Part shown: positions 1-7,607 of the stretch, one piece after another
How positions within the stretch are numbered: the first letter of the stretch is position 1
Layout of the letters: each line of letters starts with the position of its first letter
Assembly (NCBI GenBank): GCA_963788115.1
Contig: CAWBFD010000003.1
Span: forward strand, 1-64,000
From: CAWBFD01 sp963788115
GTDB lineage: Bacteria > Actinomycetota > Thermoleophilia > Solirubrobacterales > 70-9
Direction: 5' to 3'
Length of the DNA stretch: 64,000 bases
Translations under genes and position numbers: made by a program
Notes under the pieces: model-generated
Told to the model about the DNA's origin: nothing
Database searches by the model: none
What the model saw: only the letters and a program-made list of their open reading frames with translations

Positions 1-533
1 AGGGCGAAGTTGCCGACGGCGTGTGCGACGTTGAACGGGATGCCGCGAGCCGATAGCGCCAGGTAGCGGTCCAGCGACTGCTCGCCTCCGTAGCCGACCA
101 TGACCGAGAGGTCGAGCAGCGCTCCGTAACCGAGGCCGGCGAGCCCGCATGCGACCGCCAGTCCGATCCTGCCGAGACGCCGTCCCGTGGCGGCGGCCAG
201 GGCGGCGCCCGCCAGGCCGGCGAGCCCCCAGCCGGCCATCTGCCACGGGGTCCACGGCCCCTGCCCGAGCCAGAGGTTGGACACGGGGGCGGCGAGCGCC
301 CCGACTGCGAATCCCGGGGCGCCGCCGAGCGCATATCCCGTGATCAGGGCGACGTCGGTAGTGGCGACCACGTTGGGGATCGGAGCGAGGACCAGACGGC
401 CGGCGACCGCGAGCGCCGCCAGGGCCGCCACCAGGGCCACCATCCGAGAGCTCGGGCGCGAGCGCTCGTACCAGGCAAAGCCCGCCACGAGCACGAGGGC
501 GAGGATGGAGAACGCCGCCGCCTGCCAGCTCAT
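1..533 (-). CDS. ECF transporter S component, probably for cobalamin (3' end outside window)
   Basis: This is the substrate-binding membrane subunit of an energy-coupling-factor importer. The start ATG at 533 overlaps the stop of the upstream ATPase gene by 4 bp (ATGA). The 177 visible codons carry a first hydrophobic helix, a cationic loop, then the family stretch APIPNV..TTD.ALITGYALGGAPGFAVGALAA and a WTPWQMAGWGL segment typical of ECF S proteins of the cobalamin (CbrT-like) type. It is the last visible gene of the riboswitch-led operon. Family assignment rests on motif recall. B12 specificity is inferred mainly from the riboswitch and the DUF4430 partners. Confidence 0.82.
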   Translation of the reverse strand, partial: MSWQAAAFSILALVLVAGFAWYERSRPSSRMVALVAALAALAVAGRLVLAPIPNVVATTDVALITGYALGGAPGFAVGALAAPVSNLWLGQGPWTPWQMAGWGLAGLAGAALAAATGRRLGRIGLAVACGLAGLGYGALLDLSVMVGYGGEQSLDRYLALSARGIPFNVAHAVGNFA

Positions 534-2251
534 CGAGGGGCCTCCGGCTGATGGCGGCCGGTTGCCGCCGTGCGGGCGTGACCCGCGGCGCCCGCGGCGT
601 CCCGGATCAGCTCCGCGCCCCGCTCCGGCGAGATCGCGCCGTCGACGCCGAGGATGCGGGCGACCTCGGTCGCGAAGTACCAGCCGCCGGAGAGGATCTC
701 CTCGATCGGCCCGTCCGCGATCACCCGCCCGTCGCCGAGCAGTATGGCCCGCCGCGCGAACGACGCGGCGAACTCGACCTCATGTGTGGCCACCACCACC
801 GCGGCGCCGGCCCCGGCCAGCCGCTCGAGCCACCCGCCAAGCTCGTCCTTGCGCGCGCGGTCCATTCCGCGGGTCGGCTCGTCGAGGCAGACCAGGCCGG
901 GGAACGCCGCCTCGTGACCCCCCACGGCGCGACCGGCCATCACGATCGCGAGCGCCAGGCGCTGGCGCTCACCACCGGAGAGATCGCGCGGGTCGGCCTC
1001 AGCCGCCCACTCGAGGTCGACGGCGCGCAGCGCGGCTCGCCCGGCGGCGCCGGGGAGCTCCTCACCCACCCGCTCACGCACCAGGAAATCCGCGGGGCTC
1101 TGGCTCAGGAGCGCACAGCGCCCGGGTGCCTCGATCCGCCCGCGAACGGGCTCGACCAGGCCCGCCGCCGCTCGCAGCAGAGTGGTCTTGCCGGCCCCGT
1201 TGCGTCCCATCAGCGCAACCCGCTCCCCGGGCTCGACCCGCAGGGAGAGGCCGCGGAGGACCTCGCGCAGGGCCTCGCCGTCGTCCAGCTCGACCCAGAG
1301 GTCGGAGGCGGCGAGCGCGCTCGGCGCCGCCCGGCGCCCCCGCAGGAAGCCGCGCCGGAGGAGACCGCCGGAGCCGCCTGCCCGCAGTGGCGCCGCCCCT
1401 GGATCTGGAGCGTCCCCGACGCGGATGCCACGCGCGCCGAGCACCGCCCGGGCGTGCTTCACCCCTCCGGGCAGCGGGCGCAGGCCGGCGCGGTCGAACA
1501 GCCGGGCCGCGGGCGTGGCCAGCGCCGGATCCGTCGCCAGGGACCACTCGAGGTAGCGCTCGGGATCGCCGTCGAACGCGATTTCGCCGCCGGCCATCGC
1601 CACCACCCGGTCGGCGGCGGCCAAGCATCGCTCGAGCCGGTGCTCCGCCAGCAGCACGGACGTGCCCCACTCCTCGTTCAGCCGGCGCAGCAGCCAGATC
1701 AGCTCATCACCCGCAACCGGGTCGAGCTGCGAGGTCGGCTCGTCGAGGAGCACGAGGCGCGGGCGGGCGACCAGCGCGGCCGCCAGCGCCACGCGCTGCA
1801 GCTCGCCGCCGGAGAGCGAGTCGACTGTCCGGTCCAGCAGATGCGGGAGGGCCAGCGCCAGCGCCACCTCCTCGACGGCCCGAGCCCTCCGCGCCGGCGA
1901 GCGCCCCCGCATCTCGAGAGGGAGCTCGATCTCCGAGCGCGCGGTCGTGGCCACCACCTGCGTCTCGGGATCCTGGGAGACGAGGCCGACCACGCCCCCC
2001 AGCTCACCGGGCCCGGCGGTGGAGACGTCCTTGCCGGCGACCTCGATCGCCCCGCTGACCTCGCCCCCGTGGTAGTGCGGCACCAGCCCGCAGCAGGCGT
2101 GAAGCAGGGTCGTCTTCCCGGAGCCCGAGCGCCCGGCGAGAACCACGAACTCGCCTGTGCCCAGCTCGAGATCCAGCCCGCGGAGGGCCGTGCGGGCCGC
2201 CCCCGGGTATCGGTAGGAGAGCGAGCGCAGGCGGACGATCGGCTCAGCCAT
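530..2251 (-). CDS. ECF transporter ATPase, two ABC domains fused
   Basis: This 573-aa protein supplies both ATPase halves of the ECF importer in one chain. The first domain has Walker A GRSGSGKTT, signature LSGGELQRVALA and Walker B LVLLDEPTSQLD. The second has GRNGAGKTT, LSGGERQRLALA and LVCLDEPTRGMD. I chose the ATG at 2251 because it overlaps the end of the EcfT gene by 8 bp (coupled translation) and starts directly before the first ABC fold (MAEPIVRLRSLSYRYPG). A longer open frame upstream is antisense-type low-complexity sequence. Partners are EcfT upstream and the S component downstream. Confidence 0.93.
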   Translation of the reverse strand: MAEPIVRLRSLSYRYPGAARTALRGLDLELGTGEFVVLAGRSGSGKTTLLHACCGLVPHYHGGEVSGAIEVAGKDVSTAGPGELGGVVGLVSQDPETQVVATTARSEIELPLEMRGRSPARRARAVEEVALALALPHLLDRTVDSLSGGELQRVALAAALVARPRLVLLDEPTSQLDPVAGDELIWLLRRLNEEWGTSVLLAEHRLERCLAAADRVVAMAGGEIAFDGDPERYLEWSLATDPALATPAARLFDRAGLRPLPGGVKHARAVLGARGIRVGDAPDPGAAPLRAGGSGGLLRRGFLRGRRAAPSALAASDLWVELDDGEALREVLRGLSLRVEPGERVALMGRNGAGKTTLLRAAAGLVEPVRGRIEAPGRCALLSQSPADFLVRERVGEELPGAAGRAALRAVDLEWAAEADPRDLSGGERQRLALAIVMAGRAVGGHEAAFPGLVCLDEPTRGMDRARKDELGGWLERLAGAGAAVVVATHEVEFAASFARRAILLGDGRVIADGPIEEILSGGWYFATEVARILGVDGAISPERGAELIRDAAGAAGHARTAATGRHQPEAPR

Positions 2252-3185
2252 CGGCGTACCTGGTAACCGGCGCGACGGAGTTGGTTCCTCGTTGCCGCCT
2301 CCGCCGATGCCGAGCTGCCCACGAGGGGATGAACGGCAGGGCCGCGAGGCACGGAAGCGCGGCGGCGAGCGCGAGGGTGGCCGCGTCCGCGTCGATCGTG
2401 ATCCGCGGGTACGCCTCGAACTCGCCGATCCCGGCCGCGAGCGCGCCGAGCGAGCCCACCGTGATCGCGAACGCGGCGAGCAGGAACCGGATGCTGTGCC
2501 GGGACCGCCGCTCCGAGCGGGCCGAGCGAGGAACACCGAGCGCATAGCCACGAAGCTCAAGCGTGGCGGCGACGTCGACCGCGCGGTCGAGCGAGCCTGC
2601 GACCAGGCGACGGGTCATCGCGGCCCGCCCGACCGCGGCCGCGCCGGGCCCCCGCAGTGAGGCGGCCTCCCGGAGACGATCGTGGTCCGCGGCGGCGACC
2701 GGCACCAGCCGTGTCAGGAGCGACGCCGTCAGTGCCGAGCGACCTGCGACGGGGCGCAGCAGGCGCAGCAGGCGATCGGGGTCGACCGTCGCGGAGTGGA
2801 CCGCGAACACCATCATCACCACGACCACGCGTATCGCCAGGATTGCCCCCTCCACCAGGGCCTCGGCGCTGACGTCGACGTGTCCGAGCAGTGGAAGCTC
2901 GCCCCCACGCAGGAGGATCGTGTCGCCGCGTTGCGCCGCGAGCGCGTTGACGACGACGAAGACCACTGCCAGGGCCAGGCCCCAGCGCACCGCCAGCCTC
3001 AGGGCTCGCCGGGCGCCGGCCGCAAGCCCGGCGACGGTGGCGGCAGCACCGGCGCCGGCGAGGACGATCGGATTCGAGAAGACGAACGCGGCGATCGCGA
3101 TCGAGCCGAGGTAGGCGCTTGCCGCGAGCGCGTGCGCGTCGGAGAGCGGGCCCCGCCCCGGAGCGTAGGCGAGCGGCGGCCTCAC
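2244..3185 (-). CDS. ecfT: ECF transporter transmembrane component EcfT
   Basis: This is a 313-aa integral membrane protein with about six hydrophobic segments. It couples the ATPases to the S component. A cytoplasmic stretch ending in LELRGYALG matches the short Arg-Gly coupling motifs by which EcfT helices touch the ATPase grooves. It begins 4 bp inside the DUF4430 lipoprotein gene (ATGA overlap at 3182-3185) and ends 8 bp inside the ATPase gene, so it belongs to one translationally coupled operon. Confidence 0.9.
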   Translation of the reverse strand: MRPPLAYAPGRGPLSDAHALAASAYLGSIAIAAFVFSNPIVLAGAGAAATVAGLAAGARRALRLAVRWGLALAVVFVVVNALAAQRGDTILLRGGELPLLGHVDVSAEALVEGAILAIRVVVVMMVFAVHSATVDPDRLLRLLRPVAGRSALTASLLTRLVPVAAADHDRLREAASLRGPGAAAVGRAAMTRRLVAGSLDRAVDVAATLELRGYALGVPRSARSERRSRHSIRFLLAAFAITVGSLGALAAGIGEFEAYPRITIDADAATLALAAALPCLAALPFIPSWAARHRRRRQRGTNSVAPVTRYADG

Positions 3186-4174
3186 CCGGGGCCTCCCTCA
3201 ACGGGGAGCGCGACTGGATCGGAGTCAGTCACCGCGAGGGCGTAGCGATCCCGCAGTGCGCGCTCGTCGAGCATGGTCGCTGCCGCCGCGACACCACCGC
3301 GGTCCGTCCCTGTGATCACCCAGGTCGGGGGAGCCTCGCCTGGGCGAACTGCGGCCACGAGCCCCGCCGCCCCTTCCAGCCGCTCCGCCTCCCGCGCGCG
3401 CCGGTCGAGGGCGAGGAGCCGCCACCCATCGGCGCCGCGCTCGAATTGTCCGAAGACACCGCTGCTGGCAGGCCCCCGCTCGAGCTCCGCCGCCACCGGA
3501 TCGTGGCGGACGCGGCCCCACTTACCCACCAGCAGGCGCAGCGCGTCGTCTCCGCCCGGCGCATCCCCGCCGGCGCCGGCCCCGACCCCGCCCTTCCGGA
3601 AGGCCTCGATGCTGGCGTCCACCCCCTCCTCGGCCAGGCGCTCGGCGACCTCGTCGCACGGCTGACGTGCGCCCGAGCAGACCACCTGGACGGGAGCCCG
3701 GTCCGTCCCTTCGGCCTCCTGCAGGAACGGCTCGGGAAACGACCCGACCACGGCCGGCACGCGCATCACGTCGGTCCAGTCGTGGTAGTCCCACCAGATG
3801 CGATCCCCGCCGCGAACGGTTCGGTCCGCGGACCCGACCGGCGACTCGACCCCGTTCACGTAGAAGAACCAGTCGAGGCTGCGCCCGCCCTCGAGCGCGC
3901 CCGAGATGCCCTCGATCGACTGGACGAAGCCGCCCCCGTAGCGAGTCGCGATCTCCGCCTCACGGTCGAGGAAGCGCATCACCGTCTCGGACTCGGGCGG
4001 GCCCTCCTCGGAGGCCGCGAGCAGACGCTCCGAGCCGTAGTCCCTGGTGACCACGAGGATCGCGGTCCCCTCCGACGATTCCCCTTCACCGAAGCCGCAC
4101 CCGACGAGCAGGGCGACGAGCAGCGTCGCCAGCGGGGTGCCGATGCGGCCACGGCGTCTAGTGGTGCCTCTCAT
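3182..4174 (-). CDS. DUF4430 lipoprotein, transcobalamin-like
   Basis: This is a 330-aa protein with a basic N-terminus, a hydrophobic stretch and a lipobox (LVGC, Cys about residue 26), so it is probably anchored outside the membrane. Residues about 35-160 match DUF4430, the fold of the C-terminal domain of transcobalamin and intrinsic factor: an ILVVTRDYG strand, a GGFVQSIEGI loop, a DWFFYVNG motif and a GDRIWWDYHDW motif. The rest is an uncharacterised, periplasmic-type domain. It lies between a second DUF4430 gene and ecfT, downstream of a B12 riboswitch, so it probably captures cobalamin for the transporter. This is inference and no binding is shown. Confidence 0.85.
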   Translation of the reverse strand: MRGTTRRRGRIGTPLATLLVALLVGCGFGEGESSEGTAILVVTRDYGSERLLAASEEGPPESETVMRFLDREAEIATRYGGGFVQSIEGISGALEGGRSLDWFFYVNGVESPVGSADRTVRGGDRIWWDYHDWTDVMRVPAVVGSFPEPFLQEAEGTDRAPVQVVCSGARQPCDEVAERLAEEGVDASIEAFRKGGVGAGAGGDAPGGDDALRLLVGKWGRVRHDPVAAELERGPASSGVFGQFERGADGWRLLALDRRAREAERLEGAAGLVAAVRPGEAPPTWVITGTDRGGVAAAATMLDERALRDRYALAVTDSDPVALPVEGGPG

Positions 4175-4204
4175 GACGTTGTGTGAGGTACCACCGGCAT
4201 GGAT

Positions 4205-5206
4205 TCACGCCGAGCGGGTCCGCTCGCAGCTCCCGTGGATGTCGTCATTGCGATCGCCGCGCTTGCGCACGACCGTGTCCACACCAGGCCCGCACCGCAC
4301 CTGGTCGCGCCCGCCGGTGGCGATCTCGATCCGGTCGGGCCCGCGGCCGGCATCGATCTCGTCCCACCCGCGGGTCCCCGGGAGGGCGTCGCCGAGTGGA
4401 CTGCCGACGATCGTCCTCCCGTGGGCTCGAGGGCACCGGGCCGGGCCGGCACGGAAACAGGTCTCGATCGGCTGCGAGGGGATGTCGAGCCCTCGCGAGG
4501 CCTGCAGGGTGCTGAAGCCCTCGCCGACGGTGAGGCCGTAGCGCCCATTGCCGAGCGCCGTCACGGTCGAGGCGCCTTCGATCGTGACGCCCTCGGCAGG
4601 CGAGGTGCCGCCGTCGAAGCTGTGCGCCACCACCTTCACCTCGAGCTCCCCGTCGGTGGTCCCGGGGTCGACGCTGCGGAGCTCGAGCGCGTCCCCCTGG
4701 TTCAGCGGCGTCGTCGTGCCGAAGTCCGAGTACGCCCAGAGGATGCGGTCGCCCCGGCGCAACATGACCCGATCGGCCGAGGCCGTGCCCGCAACGTAGT
4801 CCTGCCAGTAGGTCCAGCCCGAGAACCCGTCAGGATCGCTGAACGGACGACCGAGCACGTTGGCGATCTCGCAGACGAACAGCCCGGCCTCGTCCCGGCG
4901 GACGCGGACCTGGCGCAGGGCCTGATTCGATTCCGAGCCGGTCTGCGGCAGGCCCATCGCGGTGGCGCCGGGCACGCGGATCGCGCCGTCACGGCGGACG
5001 CACTCATCGCCCGAGCCCGAGCGCCTGATCCGCTCGGTCACGGTCGCGTACCAGGTGCCGGGATCGAGCGTCCCGGAAGGACCTTCCACTCGCAACTCCG
5101 CGAGTACCGACCTTGCCGTCGCAGGCGCCGCCACGGCGAGGAACGCCAGCGCCGCGAGCGCCACCGCCGGCAGCGCGAGCCGCAAGGGCCAAAGGAGATC
5201 GTTCAT
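4205..5206 (-). CDS. Secreted DUF4430-like protein with Asp-rich tail
   Basis: This is the first gene after the B12 riboswitch. It encodes 333 aa with a clear N-terminal signal peptide ending near APATARS. I prefer the ATG at 5206, which has a GAGGAAAGG ribosome site, over the GTG at 5215. The middle carries DUF4430-like features (GWTYWQDYVAG..ADRVMLRRGDRILWAYSDFG). The C-terminus (about residues 265-325) has repeated GxD/DxGRGPD motifs resembling RTX-type calcium-binding repeats, plus two Cys. It has no lipobox, so it is either released or wall-associated. Thirty bp separate it from the lipoprotein gene. Confidence 0.8.
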   Translation of the reverse strand: MNDLLWPLRLALPAVALAALAFLAVAAPATARSVLAELRVEGPSGTLDPGTWYATVTERIRRSGSGDECVRRDGAIRVPGATAMGLPQTGSESNQALRQVRVRRDEAGLFVCEIANVLGRPFSDPDGFSGWTYWQDYVAGTASADRVMLRRGDRILWAYSDFGTTTPLNQGDALELRSVDPGTTDGELEVKVVAHSFDGGTSPAEGVTIEGASTVTALGNGRYGLTVGEGFSTLQASRGLDIPSQPIETCFRAGPARCPRAHGRTIVGSPLGDALPGTRGWDEIDAGRGPDRIEIATGGRDQVRCGPGVDTVVRKRGDRNDDIHGSCERTRSA

Positions 5207-5244
5207 CTGAGCCACCCTTTCCTCGAGGGACTGAAACGGCTGGC

Positions 5245-5435
5245 CGGAGGCAGGTCTCCTGGCTTCCGGGATCGGCGCCGCGCCTTCCCGGGAGCGCCGG
5301 GGCGCTCCCAGTGGCCGACCGATCGCCTCGCCGCGGGGGCGGCAGGGCGTGCGTCTTGCGACGCCTATTCCCCGGTCACAGTGGCGGGACCGCGCCGGCC
5401 TCTCACCGGACTTCCCTTAGCCACCGGCCTATGTC
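5245..5435 (-). promoter_or_regulatory. Cobalamin (AdoCbl) riboswitch
   Basis: Read on the minus strand, this leader contains the conserved core GAAGTCCGGTG...GGTCCCGCCACTGTGACCGGGG (CCACTGTGA at about 5376-5384) and the B12-box AAGCCAGGAGACCTGCC at 5249-5265. These are the two hallmark segments of class I cobalamin riboswitches. It ends about 40 nt before the start of the DUF4430 gene at 5206 and should repress the five-gene ECF operon when adenosylcobalamin is plentiful. The exact ends are estimated. Confidence 0.95.
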
Positions 5436-5441
5436 GCGGGC

Positions 5442-5447
5442 ATCCTA
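5442..5447 (-). promoter_or_regulatory. -10 element of the B12 operon
   Basis: TAGGAT on the minus strand lies just upstream of the first riboswitch helix, so the RNA would start near 5434. The motif matches the TANNNT -10 seen before several other genes here. No convincing -35 was found. Confidence 0.45.
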
Positions 5448-5475
5448 TCCCGGCGGCTGGCGATGGCAACCGGTC

Positions 5476-5862
5476 CTAACCGGCGCGCTCCTCCACCGTG
5501 CGCCTCAACTCCTCGACCACCTCGGGCATCGAGCGTCGCATCCGGGCGAGCTCCCAGTGATCGATCTTGATCAGCTTGATCGGTGAGGTGGCGGTGACCG
5601 TCGCGGAGCGCTCCTGCTTCTCGAGCAGGCCCTGCTCGCCGAAGATGTCACCGGGACCCAACTGCGCGATCTGCTCGCCGCCACGTTCGACCTTGGCCGT
5701 GCCCTCCTCGATCGCGAAGAACTGGTTGGAGAAACCGCCCTCGGTGACGATTCGCTTGCCCTCGGGCCACTCCTCGGATGTGGCGAACGGGGCGAGCTTC
5801 GTCAACGCCTCGTCGGGTACGCCCGCGAACAGCGGGATCCTCTTCAGCTGGCTGATGTCCAA
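5476..5862 (-). CDS. Cyclic nucleotide-binding domain protein
   Basis: This is a 128-aa single-domain protein of the CRP/PKA regulatory fold. The phosphate-binding cassette region FGEQGLLEKQERSATVTA is visible, though the usual Arg-Ser-Ala context is only partly kept, so ligand binding is uncertain. There is no DNA-binding domain. It is the last gene of a possible minus-strand group after the HAD and SDR genes, 36 bp downstream of the SDR stop. It probably acts as a small sensor or partner subunit. Confidence 0.8.
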   Translation of the reverse strand: MDISQLKRIPLFAGVPDEALTKLAPFATSEEWPEGKRIVTEGGFSNQFFAIEEGTAKVERGGEQIAQLGPGDIFGEQGLLEKQERSATVTATSPIKLIKIDHWELARMRRSMPEVVEELRRTVEERAG

Positions 5863-5898
5863 TTGCCCCCTCCGGTGGTCTCACCCGACCCTGGGAAC

Positions 5899-6732
5899 CT
5901 AACCCATGGAGGTGGCAACCAACCCGGTCATGCGGGCGCTCAGCTCCCACAGCCGCCGGCGGGCGTCCGGGTCGTACGCCTGCGGATCAGCGGCGCTCTC
6001 GGACAGGCCGTCGAAGTATCGGCCGCTGACGCCGTCCAGCTTCGGGTCGGCCACCAGGCGCACCACCGCCTCGACCCCCTGGGCCACGGAGCTCAGCACG
6101 CCGCCGAACGACCGGCGGGCCATCTTGGTGTCCATCAGCGTCGCCGGATGCAGGGCGTTCACGATCACCCCCTCCTCACCTGCGGCCCGCAGGCGCTCGT
6201 CCAGCTCGAACGTGAACGAGATCTGCGCAAGCTTGCTCTGGGCGTACGCACGGAAGCCGTCGTAGGAGCGCTCGAGCATCACGTCGTCGAAGTCGATCGC
6301 CGCCTGGCCCTTCGAAGCGACGTTGACGATCCGAGCCGGCGCCGAGCGCCGGAGAAGGGGCAGGAGCTCGAGCGTCAGCAGGAAGTGCGAGAGGTAGTTG
6401 ACGGCGAAGGTGAGCTCGTAGCCGTCGCGGCTCTGCCGCCGGCCGTCTCCCACGATGATGCCGGCGTTGTTGACCAGGACATCGATGCGCTCGAAGCGGC
6501 GCTCCACGTCGCGGGCCAGACGCCGAACGTTCTCGAGCGACGAGAGGTCCGCAACCAGGCCGTGGGTGCGGTAGGGACGGTGGAGCGTCGCCAGCGCCCG
6601 CTCGATCCGCTGCGGGCCGCGCCCGTGAAGCAGCACGGTCGCGCCCTTCCCGAGCAGGGCGCGAGCCGTCTCCAGCCCGAGGCCGTCGGTCGAGCCGGTG
6701 ATCAGGATCGTCTGCTGATCGAGTGGTCGCAT
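5899..6732 (-). CDS. Short-chain dehydrogenase/reductase
   Basis: This 277-aa classical SDR has the nucleotide-binding motif ITGSTDGLG near residue 11, the NNAG motif near residue 90, and the catalytic YAQSK (Tyr and Lys, about residues 165-169). It resembles the retinol-dehydrogenase/WWOX-like subgroup. The substrate cannot be read from sequence. It starts 3 bp after the stop of the HAD gene, so the two are probably co-transcribed. Confidence 0.88.
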   Translation of the reverse strand: MRPLDQQTILITGSTDGLGLETARALLGKGATVLLHGRGPQRIERALATLHRPYRTHGLVADLSSLENVRRLARDVERRFERIDVLVNNAGIIVGDGRRQSRDGYELTFAVNYLSHFLLTLELLPLLRRSAPARIVNVASKGQAAIDFDDVMLERSYDGFRAYAQSKLAQISFTFELDERLRAAGEEGVIVNALHPATLMDTKMARRSFGGVLSSVAQGVEAVVRLVADPKLDGVSGRYFDGLSESAADPQAYDPDARRRLWELSARMTGLVATSMG

Positions 6733-6735
6733 CGC

Positions 6736-7515
6736 CTAGGACGAGTCGGCGAACGCCGCCAGGCTCGGCACGATCAGGTCCGGTCGCGCCGGGGCTCGGT
6801 CGGCGTCGGCCCGGCTCGCACGGCCCGTCAGGACGAGGATCGTGGCGAACCCGGCCGCGGCGCCGCCCGCGATGTCGGAGTCGAGGCTGTCGCCGACGAT
6901 CGCCGGGTGGTCGGCGCGCAGACGCCGACGGGCGGCCTCGAACATCGCCGGCTCGGGCTTGCCGGCGACCCTGGCGGTCGCGCCCGATGCCGTCTCGACC
7001 GCTGCAACGATCGCCCCGGAGCCCGGGAGGAGGCCCTCGGCCGTCGGATAGACCGGATCGCGGCCGGTGGCCCACAGCTCCGCCCCGGCTCGCACGGCAG
7101 TCATCGCCTCGTGGAGCTCGGCGAAGTCGAACCCCGAGTGGCCTCCGACCACGACGGCGTCGGCACTGGAATCGCCGCCGCCGACGACCTCGAGCCCAGC
7201 CACGCGCAGCTCGGCGCGGAGCGCGTCGGAGCCGACCACGTAGACGCCCGCACCGGGCATCTCGGCCGCCACCGCCTCCGCCACGGCGGTGCCCGAGGTG
7301 AGCACGTCGTCGGCATCCGCCTCCACGCCGATGCGCCGCAGCCGCTCGGCGTACTCCTCGCGGGTCGAGCGTGGGTCGTTGGTGAGGAAGACGACCCTCC
7401 GGCCGCCCGCACGGAGGCTGGCGATCCCCTCCACCGACCCCGGGATCGGCTCGCCCGTGAGCCACACGACACCGTCGAGGTCGAGGGCGAAGCCGTCGTG
7501 GGCGGAGACCATCAC
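6736..7515 (-). CDS. HAD-superfamily IIA phosphatase (NagD-like)
   Basis: This 259-aa HAD hydrolase has motif I DLDGVVW (the second Asp is the nucleophile), motif II LTND, Lys in GKPEPAMF and motif IV GDSLDSDI. The cap placement and length match the NagD/phosphoglycolate phosphatase-like IIA group. The start may be the ATG at 7515 or at 7512. It is divergent from the acyl-CoA ligase gene and leads the small minus-strand group with the SDR gene. Confidence 0.88.
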   Translation of the reverse strand: MMVSAHDGFALDLDGVVWLTGEPIPGSVEGIASLRAGGRRVVFLTNDPRSTREEYAERLRRIGVEADADDVLTSGTAVAEAVAAEMPGAGVYVVGSDALRAELRVAGLEVVGGGDSSADAVVVGGHSGFDFAELHEAMTAVRAGAELWATGRDPVYPTAEGLLPGSGAIVAAVETASGATARVAGKPEPAMFEAARRRLRADHPAIVGDSLDSDIAGGAAAGFATILVLTGRASRADADRAPARPDLIVPSLAAFADSS

Positions 7516-7607
7516 CGGCGGAACCGTAGCCCGCCTGCCACCCTCGGGAGCCCGGCCTTGCGCCGAGGGTGCCGGGTGCGGGAGACTGGCGGCGACAAGG
7601 AGGAGAG

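Noticed and set aside
187..2266. Long plus-strand open frames opposite the ECF genes
   Set aside because: They are Arg/Pro/Ala-rich antisense shadows of the ATPase and EcfT genes, a common effect of GC-rich third positions. No motif or ribosome site is present.
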